From: CAVRZY01 sp963725415
Lineage (GTDB): Bacteria > Acidobacteriota > Terriglobia > Bryobacterales > Bryobacteraceae
Direction: 5' to 3'
NCBI GenBank assembly: GCA_963725415.1
Contig: CAVRZY010000157.1
Coordinates: forward strand, 1-15,777
Length of the DNA stretch: 15,777 nt
Of the stretch, positions 8,267-15,777 are shown piece after piece. Under the pieces are notes generated by a model. The model did not search any database and was not told the origin of the DNA. It was given only the letters and a program-made list of their open reading frames with translations. A program made the translations under genes and the position numbers. The first letter of the stretch is position 1, and every line of letters starts with the position of its first letter.

Positions 8267-8294
8267 CGCCGAGATGAGTCTCCGAACTCCTGAT
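8267..8294 (-). repeat. 28-base dispersed repeat, copy B
   Basis: This is the inverted partner of 1697-1724, identical at 27 of 28 bases. On the minus strand it begins 10 bases after the TAA (8307-8305) of the transposase-like relic, as expected for the end region of a decayed mobile element. Confidence 0.6.
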
Positions 8295-8304
8295 CTCGTG
8301 GAAT

Positions 8305-8700
8305 TTAGGCTGACCCAAGTTTGTGCACCAGGCGGAGATCCGTGCCTGGAAAAGTGGGCTCGGTGGCCGGGAGTTCTTCGCACAGGTAACGGTCAGAGTC
8401 TTGGTGTTGGGGCCAGGGAGGAGGTCCACTTCCGTGTTGTAGATTGGTCGCAGCAACGCCCGGGCGTCATCGGAACGCGCCAAGTTCTCGCGCACGGTTG
8501 AAGCCATGCTGGTCTCTGCCCGATACGCAAGCATCTTGAGGGTATCGATGCAGTGTTTTCTGCACGGCAGGAATCTCCTCGGTCCCGTATTCCGCCAGAG
8601 CATCCAACGCCCCCACTCGCCCGCCACTTCCGGCACGCTCTTGCCCCCATCCAGCAACTCTTGCGCCTGTCGCGGCACCTCGGCGGTGAGAACCCCCGGC
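8305..8700 (-). pseudogene. Relic of a transposase-like gene (C-terminal part)
   Basis: On the minus strand from 8549, the translation IDTLKMLAYRAETSMASTV continues as SDDARALLRPIYNTEVDLLP and KTLTV. It then changes frame at 8385 to LCEELPATEPTFPGTDLRLV, ending HKLGSA and a TAA at 8305. This order resembles the C-terminus of a family often annotated as putative transposase in Acidobacteria and Planctomycetes (recalled, not searched). The join between KTLTV and LCEEL lacks the linker I would expect, so an internal deletion has occurred. Upstream, about 8560-8700 shows further coding-like pieces (QELLDGGKSVPEVAGEWG, then DALAEYGTEEIPAVQKTLH in another frame), so at least two more frame changes are needed; their link to the family is unsure. 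No start codon is recognisable. The remaining intergenic sequence (8142-8304 and about 8700-8840) shows only the 28-base repeat. Confidence 0.55.
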
Positions 8701-8840
8701 CCCCGCCGCGGCGGTGGCCGGAAGAATCTGGGAAGATCGGCAGTTGCTGTTATGCCATGGCGCTTCGGGATATCACCCGACTCAGTTCTCCGCCTCGGGG
8801 CGTAACGTTTGCCCCCCACGCGTCGCCTTTTTACGTACTT

Positions 8841-9212
8841 ATGACCAAACGCTCGATTCTCGTTCTGGCGATCCTGTTGGCGGTCGCTCTCGGCGCACTG
8901 GCGGCCGACGTGAGCGGCAAGTGGGTGGCGCAGATCCCCGGCCGCGACGGCCAGACCCGTGAAACCACCTTCACCTTCAAAGTGGAGGCAGACAAGCTGA
9001 CCGGCTCCATCTCCGGACGCCAAGGGCAGGAGACTCCGATCTCCGAGGGCAAGATCAGCGGGGACACCCTGTCTTTCACCGTCACCATGGAACGCGGCGG
9101 CGACACGATCAAACAGATCTACACCGGCAAGATCTCCGGCGACGAAATCAAGTTCAAGCGCGAGAGCGGCCAGGGGCAGGCAAGAGAGTTCACCGCCAAG
9201 CGGGCCAAGTGA
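8841..9212 (+). CDS. Small secreted protein of unknown function
   Basis: The protein has 123 residues. The ATG at 8841 is chosen because a clear signal peptide begins there (MTKRSILVLAILLAVALGAL, cleavage at ALA-AD). The frame is open upstream, but that part overlaps the transposase-like relic. The mature part starts DVSGKWVAQIPGRDGQTRE and has a repeating beta-strand rhythm: FTFKVEADKLTGSISG, EGKISGDTLSFTV, YTGKISGDEIKFKRE. It ends with a basic AKRAK tail. Alternating KxxGDxxxF strands suggest a small lipocalin-like beta-barrel. Similar short proteins are, from memory, common in Acidobacteria without known function. No Shine-Dalgarno sequence is evident. The next gene starts 92 bases downstream on the same strand, so they may share a transcript. 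Confidence 0.8.
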   Translation: MTKRSILVLAILLAVALGALAADVSGKWVAQIPGRDGQTRETTFTFKVEADKLTGSISGRQGQETPISEGKISGDTLSFTVTMERGGDTIKQIYTGKISGDEIKFKRESGQGQAREFTAKRAK

Positions 9213-9304
9213 GTCCCGCCCTCAACCCGCCGCCCAGCCTGGATTGATGCCGGACGCGTCCCCGAGGGAGACGCGAGGCAGATTGGTGTGCGACTCCACT
9301 TGAA

Positions 9305-11774
9305 ATGACCCAACAAGACCCCAACTCGCCGGCAGGTCTTCCCGCCCCCCGCCGCTTCCTCCCTCTGCTGCTGTGCCTTTTCGTGGCCAGCGGTTGTGCG
9401 GCGTTGATCTACGAAATCGTCTGGTTCCAGTTGCTTCAGCTAGTAATTGGCTCCTCCGCGGTTTCCCTGGGCGTCTTGCTCGGAACCTTCATGGGCGGGA
9501 TGTGCTTGGGCAGCCTGGCCTGGCCGCGTGTCGTCTCTCCGCGGCGCCATCCCTTGCGCGTTTATGCTCTGATTGAGCTGGGAATCGGGATCTGCGGGAT
9601 CGCCGTATTGTTCGGCGTGCCTCACCTCCAGCGACTCTACGCCGCAGGGGTTGGCCAGGGTCTGCCAGGGATTCTGCTGCGCGGCGCCGTCTGCGCAGTC
9701 TGCTTGTTTCCGCCCACCTTGCTAATGGGCGCGTCGCTCCCTGCGATTGCCCGGTGGGTCGAGACGACGCCCCAGGGGGTTTCGTGGCTGGGTTTCTTCT
9801 ACGGCGGCAACATCGCCGGGGCCGTCTTCGGGTGTCTGCTGGCGGGCTTCTATCTGCTCCGCGTGCATGACATCGTGACCGCCACTATTGCCGCCGCGGC
9901 CATAAACCTGGCTGTCGCCGTAGCCGGCCTCAGTCTGGCGGCCCGGGTCCGATACCGCGCGCCCAGTGACCTCCCAGCGCAAGCTCGCGCGGAGTGTGCG
10001 CCGGGTTCCTCTCCGGTGTTGGTTGCGATCGCCCTGTCCGGGCTTTGCGCGCTGGGCGCCGAGGTGATCTGGACCCGCTTGTTGTCGCTGATGCTCGGCG
10101 CGACGGTCTACACCTTCTCCCTCATCCTGGGCGGGTTTCTGATGGGGCTGGGAATTGGCAGCAGCGCCGGGGCCTGGCTGTCGCGGCGCATCGCCAGCCC
10201 GCGGCTGGCGCTGGGCTGGTGCCAAATGCTGCTGGCCGCGGCGGTGGCCTGGGCGGCGTACCTGTTCGCGACCGCGCTTCCGTATTGGCGCCTGCCCTCC
10301 TCGCTTTCCAGTCTCTGGCTCCGGTTTGGGCTTGATTTGGTGCGTTGTCTTTGCGCCAGTTTGCCGGCGACCTGCCTTTGGGGAGCGAGCTTTCCGCTCG
10401 CGCTGGCCGCTGCCGCGCGGCGCGGGCAGGATCCGGGACCCCTGGTAGGCCGGATCTATGCCGCTAACACCGCCGGCGCGATTCTGGGCGCTCTGGGCTT
10501 CAGTATCGTTCTGATCCCTTGGACAGGCACACAGGGGTGCCAGCGGCTCCTGATCGGGTCTCTCCACACTGGCCGCGTTGTTTGCGCTTGCACCCGCCCT
10601 GCGGCCCTTCCCGGCGCGTGCCAGAGACGGCGGCCACGCCCAGAAACGCACTCCCGGCCTGCGGGCTGCGGTCTCGCTGCTGGCCTCGGCCGCGATCATA
10701 GTTCTGTTAGTTTGGAGCGTGCCCGGCCTCCCTTGGGGGGTGGTGGCCCATGGCCGGCAACTGCTGGCCAAAGGCTCCCGGGGACGTCTCCTGTACCTGG
10801 GCGAGGGCATGAATGCTTCGATCGCCGTCTCGGAGCTCGATGGCACGCGCACTTTCCACGTCAGCGGCAAGGTGGAAGCATCGAGCGGGTCGCAGGATAT
10901 GCGGATGCAGCGGATGCTGGGACACCTCCCGGCGCTTCTCCACGCCAAACCCCGCTGGGTGCTGGTGGTGGGGTGCGGCGCGGGAGTCACGGCCGGCTCG
11001 TTTGTCTTGCACCCGGAGGTGGAGAGAATCGTCATCTGCGAAATCGAGGCGCGCATCCCCGCGGTGGCGACCCGCTACTTCGACCGGGAAAACCATGGCG
11101 TGTTGCGCGATCGGCGCACCGTCGTGGTCAACGACGACGCCCGGCACTACGTCCTCACCACGCCAGACAAGTTCGACATCATTACCTCCGACCCGATTCA
11201 TCCCTGGGTGAGAGGGTCCGCTACGCTCTACACCGAGGAGTACTTCGAGTTATGCAAGCGGCGCCTGAATCCGGGCGGGCTCGTCAGCCAGTGGGTGCCG
11301 CTGTATGAGAGCACTCCAGATACGGTCAAGAGCGAGATCGCCACGTTCTTTGAGGTCTTTCCGGACGGAACCATCTGGGCCAACGATACCATCCTTGGGG
11401 AGGGCTATGACCTCGTCCTTTTGAGCCGGGCCAGTGCGACCCCGGTCAACCTGGACGAATTGCAGCAGCGCCTGGATCGCCCGGACCATTCCTCGGTGGT
11501 GAAGTCGCTTCGGGAGGTGGGGCTGGGGTCCGCGGTGAGTCTGCTGGCCACCTACGCCGGCCGCGGACTGGACCTGCAACCCTGGCTGAAGCCCGCCCAG
11601 ATCAACCGCGACCGCAACCTGCGGCTGCAATATCTGGCGGGAATGGGGCTGAACTTGCAGCACGCCGGTGGCATCTACACAGAGATGCTGCGTTATCGCA
11701 AGTTTCCCAAAGACCTGTTCGCCGCCTCGCCGCCGCGTGAGCAGGCATTGCGGACAGCGCTGGGGCTGCCCTGA
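9305..11774 (+). CDS. Polytopic membrane protein fused to a spermidine-synthase-like domain, split by a frameshift near 10556-10558
   Basis: The ATG at 9305 opens an integral-membrane half of about 417 residues with many hydrophobic segments (LPLLLCLFVASGCAALIYEI, AVSLGVLLGTFMGGMCLGSL, LGFFYGGNIAGAVFGCLLAG and others), as in spermine/spermidine synthase proteins with transporter-like N-termini. The first frame derails after GTQGCQRLLIG; the family-like continuation (LSTLAALFALAPALRP) is in another frame. One extra G in GGG at 10556-10558 explains it. The soluble half has an AdoMet/aminopropyltransferase-type Rossmann motif near residue 550 (WVLVVGCGAGVTAGSFV), an acidic residue at the next strand (ICEIEARIP), NDDARHYV, DIITSDPIHPW and the family signature LYTEEYFELCKRRLNPGG. 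The repaired protein has about 822 residues. Polyamine synthesis is not proven: membrane-fused members are mostly uncharacterised and the substrate may differ. It is followed by a repeat-rich convergent intergenic region. Confidence 0.82.
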
Positions 11775-11848
11775 TTGTACAAAGTGCGGCGAGCTGCAAC
11801 CAAATACCCCGGCGAGCGGCGGCTGCTCTCAGAGCGGCCCACCCGGGG

Positions 11849-11966
11849 AATTGACGATTGACGATTTTCTCATTGACGATTGGCTGAGCTACGCCCGGCG
11901 GCTGAAGTGCAATCGTCAATGAATCAATCGTCAATGAATCAATCTCCAATGAGCCAATCGTCAATT
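11849..11966. repeat. ATTGACGATT inverted array, copy 1
   Basis: The left side has AATTGACGATTGACGATT (11849-11866) and ATTGACGATTGGCT (11872-11885). The right side has AATCGTCAAT at 11911-11920 and 11926-11935, a degenerate AATCTCCAAT at 11941-11950, and AGCCAATCGTCAATT ending at 11966. The 14-base unit at 11872 pairs perfectly with the right-hand unit, so the region can fold into a long stem. It sits between two convergent genes, ending at 11774 and 12096, and could act as a bidirectional transcript end. Together with the adjacent tail it fills this 321-base gap. Confidence 0.8.
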
Positions 11967-12034
11967 GGCCGGCGACACCGACAACGGTCAACACGCGGAA
12001 TCTTCGTGGGCTGCGAAGAAATGAGGCTTTAGTA
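11967..12034. repeat. 68-base tail of the composite repeat, copy 1
   Basis: Directly after the array, this segment aligns without gaps to 14536-14603. By hand count about 45 of 68 positions match, and many of the differences are transitions. The best block is GAAGAAATGAGGCTTTAGTA here against CAAAGGAATGGGGCTTCAGTA there, with a second block at 11991-12003. Identical spacing and orientation relative to the array show that array and tail are one unit. Confidence 0.6.
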
Positions 12035-12095
12035 CTGCAGTCCGGGTTCGTTGTGCACAGTTCAGCATGAGAGCTTTGGCTGCGTCGTATGGGTT

Positions 12096-14422
12096 CTACG
12101 GTCGCACGATCTCAAATGGTATGGCCGGCAGCATGCCCAGCGGCTGGCGGCGTCTGATCGCCTGCTTGTTTGCGTCGCCGGCGTTCACGATCCTTTCCAT
12201 GAAGGCTTCGACGATCAGGTTTCCTTTCAGGCCCGGTTTGGCTTTCCCGGCATCAGCGCGCAGCAGGATGGACAGGCCGTCCCGAACAGGTGACACCTCC
12301 TGGATGGCGATGCCTTCCGGCGGTTCGTTCAACGCCAACTGAACTTGGTTGGCGAACCGCCCGGCGGGCAGGAAGACTCGAACCGGCGCCGTTCCACCGG
12401 TGGGAAGCTTCACGGGATCGCCCCCGACGATCTTCCAGGGAACCTTGAACTGCACGGGGCCGCTGACCCGCACCAGCCACTCTTCTGCGGGGACCAGATG
12501 GCGGTAGGCGAAAGCCTGCATCATGTCTTCCGCGGGGACGCCCGGACCGGCGCACCTCCCGTCCCTGGATCATCGCGCGGCCTTCCAGGTGCAGGTTGCG
12601 AGGTTCCTCGACACGGCGTCGGCGGGGCCGTCAACGTGAGCCGCACCTTGTCCTGATTGGCCGGGACCCAGCCGCCGCTCAACGCGAATCCCGGCGGCGC
12701 ATCCTTCAAAGTCAGCGCGATGTCGCCGGCAAAACCGTCTTTCCGCAGGGCATACACGGTGATCGGCACGCCGTCCCGCCGGGGCGAACGTTGATGCTGG
12801 ACGGCACAACCCGCAACTCGAAATCGGGCCGCGGCGGGCTGATGCGCAAGCGGTAGGCATACTCCGCGCCGCCCTTGTGCTGCGTATCGCCCAAGTGAAG
12901 ATAGTAGGTTCCGTTCGCGGGCAGCGTGGCGCGGAGCCAGGAATCGGCGTGGTGCGTGTTCAACCCCGCGCCCTTGTCTTCATGATCGTCATTGAACGCC
13001 AGTTGCCGGCCGGTTGCGTCGGTCAGTTTGAGCACCGAATCCAGCGGGGAGTCCAGCCGGCGCGCATAGACTTCCGCGACGATCTCCTCGCCGGCCCGGC
13101 CTTCGAAACGGAACACGTCCCAGTCGCCCGGTTGATCAATGCGCCCGTTCACGATGACCGGAAGCGTGACCGGCTGTGCGCTCTCTGGCTGGTTGTTCGG
13201 TTCCTGTTCCAGGCATTCCGGCAGCGTGTCCACCGCAAAAGGCACGCGGTTGGAAATCCATTCCCCTTTGCGCACGGAAATCGGATAGACCCCCGTCCCT
13301 TTGCCTCTCGTCATCCTGCGTGAGCCTGCTCACCGGGAGATTCCAGCCCTTCAACTCGACGGTGGTCTGAGCGCCGGCCTGGCCGCCCAGCGGGAAGATG
13401 CTCGTCACAAACGGCAGCTCGCCCACGGTGATGCGATAGACGAAATCCTCGCGGCCGCGGTAGATGGAGTCCCTGATCTCGATGCACGTATTCGCCGTCG
13501 CTGGGGATCTCATAGTAGAGAACCGGATCGGGATGAAAGCGGTAGTGGTCGGCATACTCCAGTTCCTTCCCCTTCGCATCGTAAAGCGCCAGGGTGGCCT
13601 GAAACCAGCCGGGAACGGCGTCGGCAAGATACGGGATCAATTCCCGCGCGCTGGCGGCCACGACCAGCTGCTGGCCCTTGCTGCGCCTGGAACCGATACC
13701 GGTCCACGCCACCGGGCATGATCTGGCCGTTCACGATGGCCGGCAGCGTGATGTTCATCGGAGCCTCGGGCAGGTTGCTTTTCGCTGGGGTGCGGAATCT
13801 CGCAGCTTGGCCGGTTGCCGGCTCGTTACTGGCTTTCGCTGCCTGCTTGGAGAATTCCGGCAGTTGGCCGACGCAGAAGACGAGCGGATTGGACAGCCCA
13901 GGGGCGTTCCCAGCCTCAACTCCCGTTCGCCAGGCTCCGCGTCCGGCGCCATCGTGACCTGGAGCGTGACGGTTTCGGCAATCGCAGGATTGGCCGGCCT
14001 TCGTACGAAGTTGGCGATTTTCTCCCTGATTTCGGCAACCATCTTCTCGTCTTCGGCCGTCCAGGTCACCTTCGTGGAGGCTTGCGATTCGCCCTCTCCA
14101 CCGCGGCTCCGTTGCTGTTTGGCCGCGGCCGCCCTTTTGTCCAGCAACTCCTTCAGCTTGTCTCTCAGATCGTTGAACTGTGCCGGCGTGAGCGGTTTGA
14201 CGTGCTCGACCACCCTGGCTTGGACGCCGGCGCCGGAGACATACGCATTGGTGACGCCGTCCAGGAATTGCCCGCCGACCGTGACCTCGAACGTAGCGCC
14301 CTGCCGGCCGCCGGCGGGATAGACATAACCGATGTGCGGCACGATCTGCTGCGCTCGATGCCCGGCGCGATCGCCAGCAAAGCCGCCAGGCCCAGAATTC
14401 GGCGCCATCGTAATGGAGTCAT
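12096..14422 (-). pseudogene. Secreted IPT/PPC-domain protein, partner of DUF1501, broken by eight single-base frame changes
   Basis: The start is taken as ATG 14422-14420, which opens a signal peptide (MTPLRWRRILGLAALLAIAP). Family-like sequence continues through nine segments to a TAG at 12098-12096 (LPAIPFEIVRP). The shifts are near 14349-14361, 13898, 13679, 13484, 13292, 12770, 12613 and 12542: three missing bases and five extra. Correcting them gives exactly 775 codons with no internal stop. Domains in order: an IPT/TIG-like strand region (PHIGYVYPAGGRQGATFEV); a charged helical stretch (LTPAQFNDLRDKLKELLDKR); a first PPC domain (MNITLPAIVNGQIMPGGVDR, LVVAASARELIPYLADAVPG); FPLGGQAGAQTTVELKGWNL; a second PPC domain (CLEQEPNNQPESAQPVTLP, GDWDVFRFEGRAGEEIVAEV, SPLDSVLKLTDATG); then Ig-like C-terminal regions. 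Such proteins accompany DUF1501 genes in Planctomycetes and Acidobacteria and are presumed secreted. True pseudogene versus assembly error is unresolved. Confidence 0.72.
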
Positions 14423-14457
14423 AGAGCGGCATGGCCGCAAGCGAACAACCCCGAGGG

Positions 14458-14535
14458 AATTGACGATTGGCTCATTGACGATTGACGATTCCAGTGTCCC
14501 GCGGCGCCCGACACAGCAATCGTCAATCGTCAATT
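14458..14535. repeat. ATTGACGATT inverted array, copy 2, with nested hairpin
   Basis: AATTGACGATT (14458-14468) is followed by ATTGACGATTGACGATT (14474-14490). The latter is the exact reverse complement of 14518-14534, so there are 17 perfect pairs. Between the arms, GTGTC (14494-14498) pairs with GACAC (14510-14514), extending the hairpin inward. It lies between the DUF1501 stop and the start of the IPT/PPC gene on the same strand, where it could terminate, attenuate or protect the upstream transcript. Confidence 0.85.
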
Positions 14536-14603
14536 CCTGGGTGGCCCCGAAAGTGGCCGACATGCGAAATCTCCCCGAGCGGCAAAGGAATGGGGCTTCA
14601 GTA
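14536..14603. repeat. 68-base tail of the composite repeat, copy 2
   Basis: This aligns without gaps to 11967-12034. Its last six bases are the final Tyr codon and TGA stop of the DUF1501 gene. Copy 1 has TAC TAA at the same place, so the unit abuts or slightly overlaps a gene end here. Confidence 0.6.
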
Positions 14604-15777
14604 GTCATAGAGCGCTCCACCGCTCACATGATTTCTTTCAAGCGTCCGCCCATGCGTCACGCCATCGGCGGCGGTGGGTGTCACGCGGGCCTCCAGGCCC
14701 TGGGGATGCGGCAGCTTCGCGTCGGGATCAATGCCCAGCAGTTCATACATGCTGGCGATGAGGTCAACCGGATACACGGGCCGCTCCTTCACCTCTTCCC
14801 CTTTCGCATCCGATGCCCCGACCACGCGGCCGCCCTTGAATCCGCCGCCGGCGACCACCGCGGAGAAGACCTTGCCATAATGGCCGCGTCCGCCATTCCA
14901 GGGCGGTTCCCACTGGACCCTGGGCGTTCTGCCGAACTCGCCGCTCCACCAGACGATGGTGCTGTCCAGCAGGCCGCGGTCCGACAAATCCTGCAGCAGG
15001 GTCGCCATGCCCTTGTCCATTTCCGGCAGTTTTCGGCGCATGGCCTGGAAATGCTGCTTGTGCGTGTCCCAGCCTTTGTAGTTGATGGTGACGTACGGCA
15101 CGCCGCGCTCGACCAGCCGCCGCGCCATCAGGCAGGACTGCCCGAACGTGTTGCGGCCGTAGCGCTCCCTCAACTCGTCCTTCTCCTGCGAGAGATCGAA
15201 CACCTTGCCCGCGTCGCCCAGAATCAGGTCGTACGCCTGTTTCTCGGCCTGCTCCGAGGCCGCCAACTGCGCATCGCCTTTCATGGCGTGCTCCAGCGTG
15301 TTCAGCTTGTGGAGAACTCGCGCCGGGCGCTGCTGCCGCTCGTCGGAGATGCCTTGGGCGACAACGCCTTCCACGGCGAACCGGCTCTGCGCCGGGTCGC
15401 CGCCCGTGGCAAAAGGTTTATAGCGCGACCCCAAGAAACCCGCTTCGGAAAACCGCCCCTGCGGCTCGGTCAGCACGATGTAGGGCGGAATCAGTCCCTT
15501 GTATCCGGCGCTGTAGCCCTTGAACAGCGAGACCACCGCGCCCACGCTCGGATAGACATCCCGGCCGCCGGACATCCGTCCGGTCTGAACCATGTAGGAC
15601 GCCGTTTCGTGGGCGTTCACGCCGTGGGTCATGCTGCGGATGATGGAGTACTTGTCGGCCTGCTTGGCCAGCAGCGGAAGCAGTTCGCCGATCCGGATCC
15701 CGTTCACGTTGGTGGGGATCGGATTGTTCAGCGGACCGCAGTAGTCGTTGCCCGCCTCCGGTTTCGGATCGAAGGTG
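14598..15777 (-). CDS. DUF1501 family protein (alkaline-phosphatase/sulfatase-like fold), N-terminus cut by window edge
   Basis: The 392 visible residues run off the right edge. The frame stays open to the edge with typical family sequence (TFDPKPEAGNDYCGPLNNPI) ahead of the internal GTG at 15707, so that codon is not the start. Family motifs are YSIIRSMTHGVNAHETASY, VSLFKGY, GLIPPYIVLTEP, FGQSCLMARRLVERGVPYV, GWDTHKQHF, STIVWWSGEFGRTPRVQ, GGRGHYGKVFSAVVAGGGFK, GGRVVGASDAKGE and PVYPVDLIASMYELLGIDPD. The Asp/His of WDTH and the GEFGRTP and GRGHY motifs correspond to likely metal-site positions of the alkaline-phosphatase superfamily. Family members are about 450-480 residues, usually secreted by the Tat route, and often sit beside DUF1549/DUF1553 cytochrome-type genes, which would lie outside this window. 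It ends ALYDY, then TGA inside the composite repeat. It is transcribed toward the IPT/PPC gene 175 bases away. Confidence 0.92.
   Translation of the reverse strand, partial: TFDPKPEAGNDYCGPLNNPIPTNVNGIRIGELLPLLAKQADKYSIIRSMTHGVNAHETASYMVQTGRMSGGRDVYPSVGAVVSLFKGYSAGYKGLIPPYIVLTEPQGRFSEAGFLGSRYKPFATGGDPAQSRFAVEGVVAQGISDERQQRPARVLHKLNTLEHAMKGDAQLAASEQAEKQAYDLILGDAGKVFDLSQEKDELRERYGRNTFGQSCLMARRLVERGVPYVTINYKGWDTHKQHFQAMRRKLPEMDKGMATLLQDLSDRGLLDSTIVWWSGEFGRTPRVQWEPPWNGGRGHYGKVFSAVVAGGGFKGGRVVGASDAKGEEVKERPVYPVDLIASMYELLGIDPDAKLPHPQGLEARVTPTAADGVTHGRTLERNHVSGGALYDY

Noticed and set aside
7089..9023. 644-codon minus-strand open frame
   Set aside because: Most of it is antisense to the Mur-ligase-like gene and the small secreted protein. 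Only the part at about 8390-8560 is meaningful, as a transposase-like relic that happens to share this frame.
9722..11056. 444-codon minus-strand open frame opposite the spermidine-synthase-like gene
   Set aside because: It is Arg/Pro/Gln-rich shadow sequence with no signal or motif, while the plus strand shows clear membrane and AdoMet-binding motifs.
11849..11966. Possible CRISPR-like or iteron array
   Set aside because: Units are about 10 bases in both orientations with no regular spacer, no cas or replication genes are nearby, and it looks like a foldback array.
14165..14620. Peptides read through the ATTGACGATT arrays (for example LTIDD or SIVN repeats), here and in 11602-11994
   Set aside because: The peptide repeats only reflect the DNA units; the two copies do not share a reading frame context, start or ribosome-binding site. 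Only the signal-peptide part from 14422 is taken as coding.

Overview
The window looks like a GC-rich chromosomal segment from an acidobacterium, most likely of the Solibacter/Bryobacter lineage (Bryobacterales). The basis is an Oar-like TonB-dependent receptor with an N-terminal carboxypeptidase-regulatory-like domain, an NHL-repeat protein ending in the Solibacter-type C-terminal domain (TIGR03437), a DUF1501 protein paired with an IPT/PPC-domain protein, and a membrane-embedded spermidine-synthase-like protein. The taxonomy comes from recalled family distributions, not from a search.

Left part (1-3911, minus strand): a LacI-family repressor overlaps, by an ATGA junction, a secreted GH29-like (alpha-L-fucosidase-like) protein. 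After a 367-base gap comes an outer-membrane receptor that runs off the left edge. A good sigma70-type promoter for the repressor carries a TAACGTTA palindrome in its spacer, so the unit looks like a self-regulated glycan-sensing, hydrolysis and uptake module. Middle part (3961-11774, plus strand): a divergent promoter precedes a secreted 12-blade NHL protein. It is followed by a Mur-ligase-like protein without the usual N-terminal domain, an antisense relic of a transposase-like gene, a small secreted protein, and a polytopic membrane protein fused to a spermidine-synthase-like domain. Right part (12096-15777, minus strand): a DUF1501 protein runs off the right edge, followed by a gene encoding an IPT/PPC-domain protein.

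Two features stand out. First, the minus-strand pair is punctuated by two copies of a composite intergenic repeat: an array of ATTGACGATT units in both orientations plus a 68-base tail that aligns without gaps between the copies. Second, reading frames are clean up to about 6.39 kb, then single-base frame changes appear in the NHL, Mur-ligase and spermidine-synthase-like genes (one each, all at short homopolymers). Eight more lie in the IPT/PPC gene, which otherwise reconstructs to a complete protein of about 774 residues with no internal stop. That pattern fits local assembly or sequencing errors at least as well as true gene decay, and the two must be separated before any of these genes is called dead.

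I saw no rRNA, tRNA, CRISPR array, phage genes or defence system. No clearly new multi-gene system is demonstrable. The best candidates for undescribed biology are the composite repeat, the Mur-ligase-like protein with a C-terminal four-cysteine motif, and the GH29-like protein lacking the usual HHDGF motif.
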